From Bryobacter sp. (GTDB lineage Bacteria > Acidobacteriota > Terriglobia > Bryobacterales > Bryobacteraceae), in NCBI GenBank assembly GCA_022843625.1, contig JALHNH010000019.1, positions 1 through 64,000 on the forward strand: a stretch of DNA of 64,000 bases, given 5' to 3'. The translations under genes and the position numbers were made by a program. The notes beneath the pieces were generated by a model. That model worked only from the letters and a program-made list of their open reading frames with translations. It was not told where the DNA came from and did not search any database. Shown here piece after piece: positions 45,431 through 54,211 of this stretch; positions within the stretch are counted from its first letter, which is position 1, and every line of letters begins with the position of its first letter.

Positions 45431-45760
45431 ATGCAGTCCAGCCCAGATCTTCTACCCGGCACGCTATTCCTGTTGATCCTGCGCACTATCGCCCGCGGCC
45501 CTCTACACGGCTACGCGATCGCCAAGCGCATCAAGGAATGTTCCTCTGGCGTGCTCGAAGTAGAAGAAGGCTCTCTCTATCCAGCGTTACAACGAATGAT
45601 GATCAAAGGCTGGCTCAAAGCCGATTGGGGCGTCTCCGATAGTGGCCGCCGCGCTCGCTTTTACCAGCTCACCGCAGAAGGCCGAAAACAACTCGCCGCC
45701 GAGCGTAAGGGCTTCGAGCGGATGATCGGCGCAATCACAGAAGTATTGGAGACAGCATGA
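45431..45760 (+). CDS. PadR-family transcriptional repressor
   Basis: 109 residues. The winged-helix N-terminus PGTLFLLILRTIARGPLHGYAIAKRI and EEGSLYPALQRM are standard PadR blocks, followed by a wing (GRRARFYQLTAEGRKQL) and a C-terminal dimerisation helix. The start is the ATG next to the promoter; the frame is open upstream but that part is antisense to the transporter gene. The stop overlaps the ATG of the ADOP permease (ATGA), a pairing found repeatedly in Acidobacteria, where the PadR protein is thought to control its permease. Confidence 0.9.
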   Translation: MQSSPDLLPGTLFLLILRTIARGPLHGYAIAKRIKECSSGVLEVEEGSLYPALQRMMIKGWLKADWGVSDSGRRARFYQLTAEGRKQLAAERKGFERMIGAITEVLETA

Positions 45761-48345
45761 GAGAGCTCTGGCGCAAGCTGCGCAACAACCGAAAAACACT
45801 CGATGAAGACCTCGCCGAAGAACTCCGCTTCCACCTCGAAGAACGAGCCGACGAGCTGGAATCGAAAGGACTCACGCGAGCCCAAGCCTTGCGACAGGCC
45901 CGCCTCGAACTCGGCACACCCGTCGCAATTCGAGAAGAATCGAAAGACCAGTGGTCCCTCGGCTGGATCGAAGACTGGTATAGCGACACCATCCACGCCG
46001 CCCGGGGCTTCGCCAAACAACCTGGTTTTGTACTAGCCGCAGTCTTATCCTTCGGCCTCGGCATTGGAGTCAATCTGGCCCTCTTCGGCATCGCCTCGCA
46101 ACTGATTCTCAGCGATCCAAGTGTCCACGATCCAGCCAGCCTTTACTCCATCCGCTTCGCTGGCAGCAGTCATCTCGATGCCAACGTTTTCCACACTCTC
46201 AGTGAGAGCAACCTTCTGCCTGGAGTTACTGGCTATACCGCTGCAGACGATCTCAACTGGCGATCTGGCGAAGACAGCACCCGCCTCTTCGGCATTGCTG
46301 CCGCACCAAACTACTTCAGCCTCACCGGCACGCCGCTTGCTCAGGGGCGCGGCTTCTCGGCCAATGAACCCTACACAGCAGTGATCAGCGATTCCTTCTG
46401 GCGCAAACATCTAGGCTCAGACCCGCTGGCCTTGGGTAAGCCACTCTGGCTCAACGGCGCCGCACACACGATCATTGGAATCCTTCCCGCCGACTACCGC
46501 TCCCTCATAGGCTTCGGCTTCACCCCAGACCTCTTCTTCCCCGCCCTGCCAGACAAGCCGCTCCAGGTCGTCGCCAGATTTCCAGCCGCCACCCCGCGGC
46601 AGCAACTCATCAGCCAGACCACCTCGGCTGCCCGTGTCCTCGACTCTACCCATCCGAACATTCACTCCAAGTATCAAGAGTTCATCAGTGCTGCTTCGTT
46701 TGCTGGAGTAGACCGTCTGCAAGCAATCCTCCGCCCGGCAGGCATCGCTGCCATCGGGCTTGTCGGCACGATGTTCCTGCTGATCCTTTTGATTGCCTGC
46801 GCAAACGTCGCCAGCCTCTTGCTGGCCCGCACTGCCGCTCGCTCTCAGGATCTGGCAATCCGCTCCAGCCTCGGCGCAACCCCTGCACGCCTGCTGCGGC
46901 TCCTGCTCGCAGAAACGCTGCTGCTTTCCTTCGGCGGCTCCTTGGCTGGCATTGGCCTCTACTTCTTCTTCACGCGCTTCATCGGCACGCTGCCGCTGCC
47001 CATTCCGATCCCGCTTGTGCTCCGCGCTGAAACGAATTGGGCGTCACTAGCTTACGCACTCCTGCTGGCCATCCTCGCCGCCCTGCTGGCCGGGCTTCTA
47101 CCGGCATGGCGAGCCAGCCGCAGGGGAATCGCTGTAACGCTGAAAGCATCCGAGCACCAGGTAGCCGCTCCATCCATCACCCTCCGCCGCTGGCTTCTGG
47201 GAGCTCAAATTGCCGCCTCGATTCTCCTGCTCTCTACCGGTCTGCTCTTCGTGCGCAATCTCGCGCAGACCACAAAACTGGATCCCGGTTTCAGGCTCGA
47301 TACCCTGTGGACGCGGATGACATTGGTCCCCTCGCAGTTCAAAGAAAAAGATAAGATCGCCGCGCTCACCAGCGAAGCCTTGCGCCGGCTCCGCGCTGAT
47401 CCGCGAATCGAATCTGCCGCCTTCGCCGCAGTGATTCCTTTCAACGATCAGGCCAACATGCGCACCAATGTCCATACAGACATGGACTCCACACAATCCA
47501 ACTACCGCTTCAACAACAACACAGTCTCCAGCGCCTACTTTGCCACCATGGGCATTCCGCTTCTCGAAGGCCGTGAGTTTAGCGACACAAATGCTGAAGC
47601 CGACTCTGTCATCCTCAGCAGGACTTTCGCCAGTCGTCTCTTTGGCGGTAAGAGCGCGGTCGGGCGCAGAATTTTCTTGCATCAATCAGGCGGTGCCAAG
47701 CCCTACGAAATCATTGGAGTGGCAGCGGACATTAAGCATATGGGTCTGGGCGAAGAAGGCAGCATTGCCCTCTATCGCCCCATGCAACCGAACGGCAGTT
47801 GGCGCACACAACTCGACCTCATAGCTCGCCCGCGCGCAGCCAGTGCTACAAGCGCCAGAGCCATGCGTGCAATCCTGCTCGATCTCAACACATCCAGTGC
47901 CTTGGAAACCAAGCGCCTCGGAGATTCCCTCGGGCTCGCGTGGCTCCCCAGCCAGGCCGGTGCGATTGTCTTCAGTGCTCTCGGCCTGCTAGGTCTGGCC
48001 CTCTCAGCTGTAGGCCTCCACGGCACAGTAACCTTTTCGATCCGTCAGCGCAGTTCAGAAATAGGTCTCCGCATGGCGCTGGGTGCCAGCCCCGCACAAA
48101 TTCTCGGATTAATCGCCAAAGAAAACTGCCTCACCTTGCTCGCAGGAGGCATTGCCGGCACAGGCCTCTCAATTGCAGTTGCCAGGCCACTGGCCTTCTT
48201 TCTGGTTCCAGGCATGAGCTCCGTTGGAGCAGCCAGCTTCGCCGCTATCCTGTTGGGTATTGGTCTGGTAGCAACATTCGCCATCCTCGGTCCAGCACGC
48301 CGCGCTATGCGCATCGATCCGCTAGAAGCACTCAGAAGCAGTTAA
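45757..48345 (+). CDS. ADOP-type duplicated ABC permease (MacB/FtsX family)
   Basis: 862 residues. An N-terminal cytoplasmic helical prefix (LDEDLAEELRFHLEERADELESKG) precedes a first membrane helix, a MacB-type periplasmic domain (about 110-260), an FtsX core (LILLIACANVASLLLARTAAR), a second periplasmic domain and a second FtsX core (FSIRQRSSEIGLRMALGASP). It has about eight membrane helices. No ATPase gene adjoins it, as is usual for ADOP permeases, so it is presumably powered by an ATPase encoded elsewhere. Likely roles are export or mechanotransmission across the envelope. Coupled to padR by a 4-bp overlap. Confidence 0.92.
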   Translation: MRELWRKLRNNRKTLDEDLAEELRFHLEERADELESKGLTRAQALRQARLELGTPVAIREESKDQWSLGWIEDWYSDTIHAARGFAKQPGFVLAAVLSFGLGIGVNLALFGIASQLILSDPSVHDPASLYSIRFAGSSHLDANVFHTLSESNLLPGVTGYTAADDLNWRSGEDSTRLFGIAAAPNYFSLTGTPLAQGRGFSANEPYTAVISDSFWRKHLGSDPLALGKPLWLNGAAHTIIGILPADYRSLIGFGFTPDLFFPALPDKPLQVVARFPAATPRQQLISQTTSAARVLDSTHPNIHSKYQEFISAASFAGVDRLQAILRPAGIAAIGLVGTMFLLILLIACANVASLLLARTAARSQDLAIRSSLGATPARLLRLLLAETLLLSFGGSLAGIGLYFFFTRFIGTLPLPIPIPLVLRAETNWASLAYALLLAILAALLAGLLPAWRASRRGIAVTLKASEHQVAAPSITLRRWLLGAQIAASILLLSTGLLFVRNLAQTTKLDPGFRLDTLWTRMTLVPSQFKEKDKIAALTSEALRRLRADPRIESAAFAAVIPFNDQANMRTNVHTDMDSTQSNYRFNNNTVSSAYFATMGIPLLEGREFSDTNAEADSVILSRTFASRLFGGKSAVGRRIFLHQSGGAKPYEIIGVAADIKHMGLGEEGSIALYRPMQPNGSWRTQLDLIARPRAASATSARAMRAILLDLNTSSALETKRLGDSLGLAWLPSQAGAIVFSALGLLGLALSAVGLHGTVTFSIRQRSSEIGLRMALGASPAQILGLIAKENCLTLLAGGIAGTGLSIAVARPLAFFLVPGMSSVGAASFAAILLGIGLVATFAILGPARRAMRIDPLEALRSS

Positions 48346-48372
48346 GTCGGTCACTGGCGGAGCACTCCCCGT

Positions 48373-48612
48373 CTAGCTGACCCTCATAAGAATCTCTCCG
48401 ACTGTCGTTTCCATGTGTACCGCTGCGTCTTTGAGAATCGCAGCAAGTGTTCCAGGGGGAATCGGGCGGAGAAGGGGCACTGTTAGATGTGCTTGTCGAG
48501 GAGACAAAATTGTCATTCGAACGTGGCTGCCTGTCTGGCGAGTTTGCTTGTAGCCAAGGCGCTTCAGTACAGAAATTAGTTGATTGCCGCTCAAATCTCG
48601 CGGCAGTTTCAT
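48373..48612 (-). CDS. hicA: HicA-type mRNA interferase toxin
   Basis: 79 residues with the double-stranded-RNA-binding-like fold of HicA: LSGNQLISVLKRLGYKQTRQTGSH with catalytic His30, followed by LTVPLLRPIPPGTLAAILKDA. It should cut mRNA when free of its antitoxin. The start overlaps the stop of the HicB-like gene (ATGA), so both are made together with antitoxin first, the reverse of the most common hicAB order. Length is at the upper end for HicA (about 60-80). Confidence 0.87.
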   Translation of the reverse strand: MKLPRDLSGNQLISVLKRLGYKQTRQTGSHVRMTILSPRQAHLTVPLLRPIPPGTLAAILKDAAVHMETTVGEILMRVS

Positions 48613-48815
48613 GCCTGGATCACTTCTTCGCGAACATAATGAAGCCGAATGATTTTGGGAGCCTCACCGTCGTCAAAATGACAGGCTACAGCATCCTTCA
48701 CCATGGTTTGAAGTTCCTGTTCAGAGTCCGCCGAGGTAAAAATGGAATGCCCTAAAGCTCTTGCGGAATAGCCGCCGCTTGGTGAGTCCTCAACTAGAAA
48801 AATAATCTCGTTCAT
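48609..48815 (-). CDS. hicB: HicB-like antitoxin
   Basis: 68 residues. FLVEDSPSGGYSARALGHSIFTSADSEQEL matches the partial RNase-H fold of HicB proteins, and the following helix is LQTMVKDAVACHF. There is no C-terminal DNA-binding helix-turn-helix or ribbon-helix-helix, so autoregulation would need another route. It lies directly upstream of the HicA gene with a 4-bp overlap. The pair is flanked by the ADOP permease and a small secreted protein gene, with no mobile element visible. Confidence 0.8.
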   Translation of the reverse strand: MNEIIFLVEDSPSGGYSARALGHSIFTSADSEQELQTMVKDAVACHFDDGEAPKIIRLHYVREEVIQA

Positions 48816-48899
48816 GGCTGGCCTAACTACATGCTACACCGCAATTGGAAGGTGCCTGCCTTCTGGGTAGATCACCTTGCGCATCTGTCAGCTCCGCTC

Positions 48900-49319
48900 C
48901 TAATCCCGGCGTCGCATCACCAAATCCCGTGCCTGAATCTGAATGCTATCCTTGCCCCCAAACGGGCCACCCGCAGTCATGATCCAGCCTTCCCAGTGAT
49001 CCTCGCGCCAGTTCAACAGAATCCTGGCTCCACTGCGCTTCAGCCCTGGAACCAGCTCCCCCTCAAGCTGAAAGTCCACGCGGTATTCAAAATGATTCAT
49101 CGCCTTCCATTCGTACCAGGCGCGTGGGCGAATCTTCGCCTCAACCATTTTTGCCGCCCCAATCTTGCCGTCTACCCTCCCATCGGCCCCAATAGTCAAC
49201 TCTACCGGAATCGGCTTTCTCGCAAGAAAGTCATTCACCGGTCTTGCTTCACCCTGCCACGTTCCCGTCATCCCCTTAGGAACTTCGGTCATCAGCAGCA
49301 TCATCAACAAAAGCTTCAT
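48900..49319 (-). CDS. small exported protein of unknown function
   Basis: 139 residues. The N-terminus MKLLLMMLLMTEVPKGMTG looks like a short signal peptide or anchor. The body is beta-rich and contains TGTWQGEARPVND, ELTIGADGRVDGKIG and WYEWKAMNHFEYRVDFQLEG, a pattern seen in calycin-like or lipocalin-like domains. AGGAGG lies ten bases before the ATG. I do not recognise the family. It is 76 bp downstream of the CadC-like regulator gene, so it may belong to the same transcript. Confidence 0.65.
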   Translation of the reverse strand: MKLLLMMLLMTEVPKGMTGTWQGEARPVNDFLARKPIPVELTIGADGRVDGKIGAAKMVEAKIRPRAWYEWKAMNHFEYRVDFQLEGELVPGLKRSGARILLNWREDHWEGWIMTAGGPFGGKDSIQIQARDLVMRRRD

Positions 49320-49370
49320 GGCTCATTCGCCTCCTATGGACAACATCCGGCAAAGAGGCGAAATTGCTCC

Positions 49371-49388
49371 TTCCGAATTCTTTCGGAA
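49371..49388 (-). other. short perfect hairpin between two genes
   Basis: TTCCGAA and TTCGGAA pair perfectly around a TTCT loop in the 76-bp gap between the CadC-like and small exported protein genes. There is no T-run after it on the - strand, so it is more likely an RNA-processing or stability structure than a terminator. Confidence 0.35.
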
Positions 49389-49395
49389 ATTGTTC

Positions 49396-50142
49396 TCATT
49401 TCGTTTTCAGCGACTTACGAACCCCGGTTACAAAGTCCTCCAGCCGCTCATTCGCCACAATCACACGTCCTGTATGTACATCAATCAGCCGTAAAGTCGT
49501 CTTTCCTCCCCCCATCACCGTCCCCTCCACCAAAACTTCCAGCCCAAGCAGCCTTGCCATCCACGACCCCGGCACGTGCAACGCCTCATACCGTTTAGTT
49601 GTTGTAGGCGAAACCACATGAACCCCATCGAGTTTGGCCAGTTCGGTCACCAACGCCTCTCGAACCTTTTCAGACTCGGAAGCCGGGCCATCGAGCACCT
49701 CAATTCGAGCGACGGCAAGCGCTACCTTTCCCTTCGGCAGGTATTCACTTGGGAGAAAGAACTGCCAGTAACCCCAAACCAGAGCTATCAGCACAGCAAT
49801 CCAGGGCCACCAAGGGCGCTGCCGAACGATCTCCACCGGTTGCGACGTGAATCGATATCCCTTTTTGGGAATGGTCTCAATCCAGTCGCCCACTTCTTTT
49901 CTGAGCAGCGAGATATTGCGCGCCAGCCCTACCTCTTCCACCGTCGTATTCGGCCAGGCACGCCGCAGTAGGTCGGTCTTTTCAACCACCTCTCCCCGGT
50001 CCTCCAGCAGCACAGCCAACACGTCCAGCGACTTAGGGCTTAAGCCAACCAACTCACCGTCCCGATACAACAATCGCTTAGAGGCATCAAAGCGATAGGG
50101 GCCGAAACAATGGTCCTGTGCTTTTCCTGGAGTCTTCGCCAC
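49396..50142 (-). CDS. CadC/ToxR-like membrane-anchored transcriptional regulator
   Basis: 248 residues from a GTG start that lies 2 bp after the DUF1501 gene stop. Residues about 10-105 are an OmpR-type winged helix (FGPYRFDASKRLLYRDGEL, LSPKSLDVLAVLLEDRGEVV, ETIPKKGYRF). A single membrane helix follows at about 115-133 (WWPWIAVLIALVWGYWQFF). The periplasmic part resembles the TolB-like/FlgO-like domain of signalling proteins (REALVTELAKLDGVHVVSP, LGLEVLVEGTV). It would sense a periplasmic condition and bind DNA directly from the membrane; being in the same transcript as the DUF1553/DUF1501 genes, it may control them. Confidence 0.87.
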   Translation of the reverse strand: MAKTPGKAQDHCFGPYRFDASKRLLYRDGELVGLSPKSLDVLAVLLEDRGEVVEKTDLLRRAWPNTTVEEVGLARNISLLRKEVGDWIETIPKKGYRFTSQPVEIVRQRPWWPWIAVLIALVWGYWQFFLPSEYLPKGKVALAVARIEVLDGPASESEKVREALVTELAKLDGVHVVSPTTTKRYEALHVPGSWMARLLGLEVLVEGTVMGGGKTTLRLIDVHTGRVIVANERLEDFVTGVRKSLKTK

Positions 50143-50144
50143 AG

Positions 50145-51542
50145 CTAAGCCAGGATCTCCTTGACCACCCGCCCGCCAATATCCGTAAGCTTCTTATACC
50201 GCCCCGCATGCAAATAAGTAAGTCGATTCTGATCGAGTCCCATCGCATGCAGAATCGTCGCATGAACATCCCTCACCGGAACCTCCTCAGCCGCAGCTCG
50301 CACCGAAAAATCATCCGTCTCACCAAACGTCGCCCCCGGCTTGATCCCGCCCCCAGCCATCCAAACCACCAGCCCATATTGGTTATGATCCCGGCCCGGC
50401 TTATCGGTCGTCAGGTTGTTATCAAACGGAGTACGCCCCATCTCCGAAGCCCAAACCACCAGCGTTGAATCGAGCAGCCCCCGCGCCTTCAAATCCTTCA
50501 GCAACCCGGCCACCGGCTGATCCACTTCCTTGCAATGCACAGGAATCCGCTCGCCAATATTCCCGTGATCATCCCAACGATCCCCGCCCGCCCCATGCAA
50601 CAGCTTCACAAAACGCACCCCGCGCTCCACCATCCGCCGCGCCAGCAAACACTGCTTCCCAAAAGGCTCCGTCACCGCGTCATCCAGGCCATACAGCTTC
50701 TTGGTAGCTTCCGATTCCTGCTTCAGATCCACCAGTTCAGGTGCCTTCGATTGCATCCGGAACGCCAACTCATAAGAAGCGATCCGCGCCTCAAGCTCAC
50801 CCGTCTCCGTGCGAGCCGCCGCATGTTGCTCATTCATCCACTTCAGCAAATCCAGCTCCCGCCGCTGCTCCGCCAGCGACAACCGCGGATTCAAATCCAC
50901 AATCGGAGTATCGCCATTGCGAAATAAGGTCCCCTGATAAGCCGCTGGCAAATATCCATTCCCCCAAACACTCGCCCCGCCAATCGTCGCCCCACGGCGA
51001 TCCCCCATCACGATAAAACCGGGCAGATCCTGATTCAGAGTTCCCAAGCCATAAGTCAGCCACGCACCGATCGAAGCGCTCCCCGGAAACATGTTTCCCG
51101 TCAGCGTGTGATACACGGCCGGGCCATGATTGTTGTTATCCACCTTTACGCCGTGAATCATCGCCACATCATCAATCGTCGAAGCAAGATGCGGCAACAA
51201 ATCCGATACCCAGCGCCCGCTCTGCCCATACTGTTTGAAAGGCGCTACCGGCGGAATCACCCGGTTCGGCGCAGCAGAAAACGTAGCAATCTCGCCTACA
51301 GTATTCCCCGCCTTCGGCATCTGCTTCCCGGCATGTTTAATGAGAGCAGGCTTGTAGTCAAAGGTATCCATCTGGCTGACGCCACCCTCCATAAACAGGA
51401 AGATGCAGCTCTTGGCCTTGGCCTCACGATGAGCCGTGCGAGGAGCCAATGGCTGATCGGCAGCCAGCAGATCACTCAGTGCCAGCCCACCCAAACCCAG
51501 GTATGAATTGAATAACAAGCGTCGCCGTGAAGTCATACTCAT
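50145..51542 (-). CDS. exported DUF1501 protein
   Basis: 465 residues. The N-terminus MSMTSRRRLLFNSYLGLGGLALSDLLAAD has a twin-arginine-like RRR and a hydrophobic core, so export by Tat is likely. Typical blocks are CIFLFMEGGVSQMDTFDYKP, HGVKVDNNNHGPAVYHTLTGN, MGDRRGATIG and RMVERGVRFVKLLHG, with WASEMGRTPFDNN and GRDHNQYGLVVWMAGGG near the end. The fold is alkaline-phosphatase/sulfatase-like but no activity is proven. It starts where the DUF1553 gene ends with no spacer, the usual pairing of the planctomycete-type cytochrome modules. Confidence 0.92.
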   Translation of the reverse strand: MSMTSRRRLLFNSYLGLGGLALSDLLAADQPLAPRTAHREAKAKSCIFLFMEGGVSQMDTFDYKPALIKHAGKQMPKAGNTVGEIATFSAAPNRVIPPVAPFKQYGQSGRWVSDLLPHLASTIDDVAMIHGVKVDNNNHGPAVYHTLTGNMFPGSASIGAWLTYGLGTLNQDLPGFIVMGDRRGATIGGASVWGNGYLPAAYQGTLFRNGDTPIVDLNPRLSLAEQRRELDLLKWMNEQHAAARTETGELEARIASYELAFRMQSKAPELVDLKQESEATKKLYGLDDAVTEPFGKQCLLARRMVERGVRFVKLLHGAGGDRWDDHGNIGERIPVHCKEVDQPVAGLLKDLKARGLLDSTLVVWASEMGRTPFDNNLTTDKPGRDHNQYGLVVWMAGGGIKPGATFGETDDFSVRAAAEEVPVRDVHATILHAMGLDQNRLTYLHAGRYKKLTDIGGRVVKEILA

Positions 51543-54164
51543 TTACTCCGTGTACAAGAACTCATTGGAATTAAACAACACACGCGCCAACGCGTCGAGC
51601 TTCCCCGGAAAGCTCGCAAACCGGTCGATTTCCTGCGCCTTCGGACCCCGCCCTAACACCAACTCGAAAAGCCGCCGGATCTGGTCGGGCTTCTTCTCGC
51701 CAACTTCCTTTTCAATACGCCTGGCCAGATGCGCACTCTCTTCTTCCACCAAATAGCCGTTCATCATCGACAGCGCCTGCAGCGGCGTAGTCGTCGAACT
51801 CCGCCTCTCACAAGACTCGCTAAACACATTCGCATCAAAGGCCGACATCATCGGCAAAGGCAACGATCGCCGCTGAAAGATGTAGACAGACCGCCGCTGC
51901 GCATCATTCTCCTTCTCATTCGGCTCCCACATCAGATCTCCAGTGCGTCCATACCGCGCAAAGTCGGCCAAATCCGCAGGCAAAGGAGGAAACACGCTCG
52001 GCCCACCCATCTCCAGATTCAACCGCCCCGACACTTGCAGAATGCTGTCACGAATCGCCTCGGCTTCCAGCCTCCTCCGGTTGAACTTCGCGAGCAACCG
52101 GTTATCTGGATCCGCCGCACTATTATCCGCCGCCTGCCGGTAAGTTGCCGAAATCACCATCAACTTATGCATCGCCTTGGTATCCCAGCCGCTGTCCATA
52201 AACTGAACCGCCAGCCAGTCGAGTAACTCAGGATGCGAGGGCCTGTCTCCATTAACGCCAAAGTCCGACGTGGTCCGAACAATGCCCGCGCCAAAGTGCT
52301 GCTGCCACATGCGGTTCACCCAAACTCTGGCTGTCTGCGGATTTTCCTTCGACGCAATCCATTTCGCCAGCGTCATCCTGCGCCCACGCGTCACAAACTG
52401 CCGGTAGCGATCTGTATCCAGCTCAGCAGCTTCAGAGTGCCCGGTGATCGCCGAAAGAAAGCCGGGTTCTACCGCGTCGCCCGGCTGCCGGTAATCGCCA
52501 CGCAACAAAATCCGCGTCGGCGCGATATCCGGCCCACTCGGCGGCCCCGCCACATTCGTAACCGCAATGACGTTCGTCTTCCAGCGCGTCAGCCGTCTCT
52601 GATAAACCGACAACTTCGCGCTCAACTCCCCATGCCGCGCTTTCTCCTCGGCACTAAAGATCGACTTCCCCGAATACTTCGCCTCAGCTTCACGTTTCAC
52701 ATCGGCAACCCCGAGTGATTCAAACCGCTTCGACGCATCCACCCCTTTTGCATAGGCCGCCCGCAAACGCGCCAGCATCGGCCCTTCCACATCATCGAGA
52801 GCCTTCTGCTCTTCAGCATCACCCGTGCGGTCGGCATCTTCAAGCAACTGCAAATATCGAGCAACTTCCTGCGCAGTAAACACACCACGCTCTACCGCAT
52901 TCAACTTCACCTCAAGCCGCAAATCCGTCTTCCCAAACTCTTTCGCTTCTCCAGCACGAGCCTTCCGCGCGGCCACCAGCTTCACAAGCAGTTCCTTCTC
53001 AAAAGCCTCAAGCTCACGCTTCTCCGGCCCATCCTTCAGCCTTTTTTCGTAGGCAGCAATCTGCTCCTCCGCCTTCTTTGCCATCACCTTGTCGGCATAA
53101 GGCACAGCCACATCCCGGCCCGCCTCAGTCGCCTGAAAGAAAGCCTGCATCCGGTAATAATCGCGAGTCGGAATCGGATCGTACTTGTGGTCATGACACC
53201 GCGCACACCCAACCGACAAACCGAGAAACACGCTCCCCACAACCCCGGTAACTTCGGCAAGGTAATTCTGCCGCACATCAGCCGCCACCAGATTCGACCG
53301 GTCCCACGGAGCCACCCGCAAGAAACCCGTCGGCACAAAGCCCTGCACATCCGGCTGATAGTTATTGCGCGTCTTCGAATGCTCATCCCCGCCAGCCAAC
53401 TGCAGCTTCACAAACCGGTCATAGGGCATGTTTGAATTAAACGCCTCGATCACCCAATCCCGATACCGCCACGCGTTTCCGATCGCCCCATCGCCTTCAA
53501 GCCCAGACGTTTCCCCATACCGCGCCACATCCAGCCAATGCCGCCCCCAACGCTCGCCATAACGTGGGTCCGCCAGCAAGCGGTCTACTGTCTGTTCATA
53601 AGGCTCCCTGCCAAAGCGGGCCAATTCTTCTGCACTCGGCGGCACACCCACCAGGTCCAGATAAAGCCGTCGCGCAAGCGTAGCAGGCGAGGCCTCTACT
53701 GCAGGACGAATGCCCTTCGCCTCAAGCTTTGCCAACACAAAACGATCCACCTCATTGCGCACCCAGGCCGAATTCGCAACCTTTGGCAATGCCGCCTTCA
53801 CTGGCTTCTCATAAGGCCAGCGCCAGACGGCCTGCACCGTCTGCTGCTCCACCGGCATCGAACGAACCCATTCCTCAAGCAGCGCGATCTCCCGAGCATC
53901 CAGCGTCCCACCCACCGGCATCTTCGGTGCCATCTCACCGCGCACCATGCGAATCAAAGGGCTCAACTCCGGATGCCCACCCACCACCGCCTTCCCATAT
54001 TTGGTACCACCAGCCACGGCCGTCGCCAGACTCTCTACCGAGAACCCGCTCGTCTTCACCTTCGCACTATGGCAAGCGCCACATTTGGCCTGCAGCAACG
54101 CATCGATTTCCGCAGCGGGAGCCAACCCGATTGCGGTTCCAAGTAGCAAAATAAGACGCAGCAC
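51543..54164 (-). CDS. cytochrome-c/DUF1549/DUF1553 (PSD1) protein
   Basis: 873 residues. Signal peptide MLRLILLLGTAIGLAPAAE is followed by a PSCyt1 haem motif CGACH near residue 32, DUF1549 (WVRNEVDRFVLAKLEAKG, PSAEELARFGREPYEQ) with a further CARCHDHK in the middle, a long coiled-coil-like insertion (YEKRLKDGPEKRELEAFEKE), and DUF1553 (LAKWIASKENPQTARVWVNRMWQ, SHPELLDWLAVQFMDSGWDTK). It is a periplasmic multi-domain cytochrome; relatives are abundant in Planctomycetes and Acidobacteria and suspected of acting on sulfated or complex polysaccharides or in electron transfer. It leads a run of three genes including DUF1501 and a CadC-like regulator. Confidence 0.92.
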   Translation of the reverse strand: MLRLILLLGTAIGLAPAAEIDALLQAKCGACHSAKVKTSGFSVESLATAVAGGTKYGKAVVGGHPELSPLIRMVRGEMAPKMPVGGTLDAREIALLEEWVRSMPVEQQTVQAVWRWPYEKPVKAALPKVANSAWVRNEVDRFVLAKLEAKGIRPAVEASPATLARRLYLDLVGVPPSAEELARFGREPYEQTVDRLLADPRYGERWGRHWLDVARYGETSGLEGDGAIGNAWRYRDWVIEAFNSNMPYDRFVKLQLAGGDEHSKTRNNYQPDVQGFVPTGFLRVAPWDRSNLVAADVRQNYLAEVTGVVGSVFLGLSVGCARCHDHKYDPIPTRDYYRMQAFFQATEAGRDVAVPYADKVMAKKAEEQIAAYEKRLKDGPEKRELEAFEKELLVKLVAARKARAGEAKEFGKTDLRLEVKLNAVERGVFTAQEVARYLQLLEDADRTGDAEEQKALDDVEGPMLARLRAAYAKGVDASKRFESLGVADVKREAEAKYSGKSIFSAEEKARHGELSAKLSVYQRRLTRWKTNVIAVTNVAGPPSGPDIAPTRILLRGDYRQPGDAVEPGFLSAITGHSEAAELDTDRYRQFVTRGRRMTLAKWIASKENPQTARVWVNRMWQQHFGAGIVRTTSDFGVNGDRPSHPELLDWLAVQFMDSGWDTKAMHKLMVISATYRQAADNSAADPDNRLLAKFNRRRLEAEAIRDSILQVSGRLNLEMGGPSVFPPLPADLADFARYGRTGDLMWEPNEKENDAQRRSVYIFQRRSLPLPMMSAFDANVFSESCERRSSTTTPLQALSMMNGYLVEEESAHLARRIEKEVGEKKPDQIRRLFELVLGRGPKAQEIDRFASFPGKLDALARVLFNSNEFLYTE

Positions 54165-54211
54165 GATGGCACTATTCTATGTCGAATCCCTAATGCCATA
54201 GAATCCAATCA

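Noticed and set aside
45757..48345. ADOP permease without an ATPase gene as a sign of a broken operon
   Set aside because: ADOP permeases are usually found alone with PadR in Acidobacteria, so the missing ATPase is normal.
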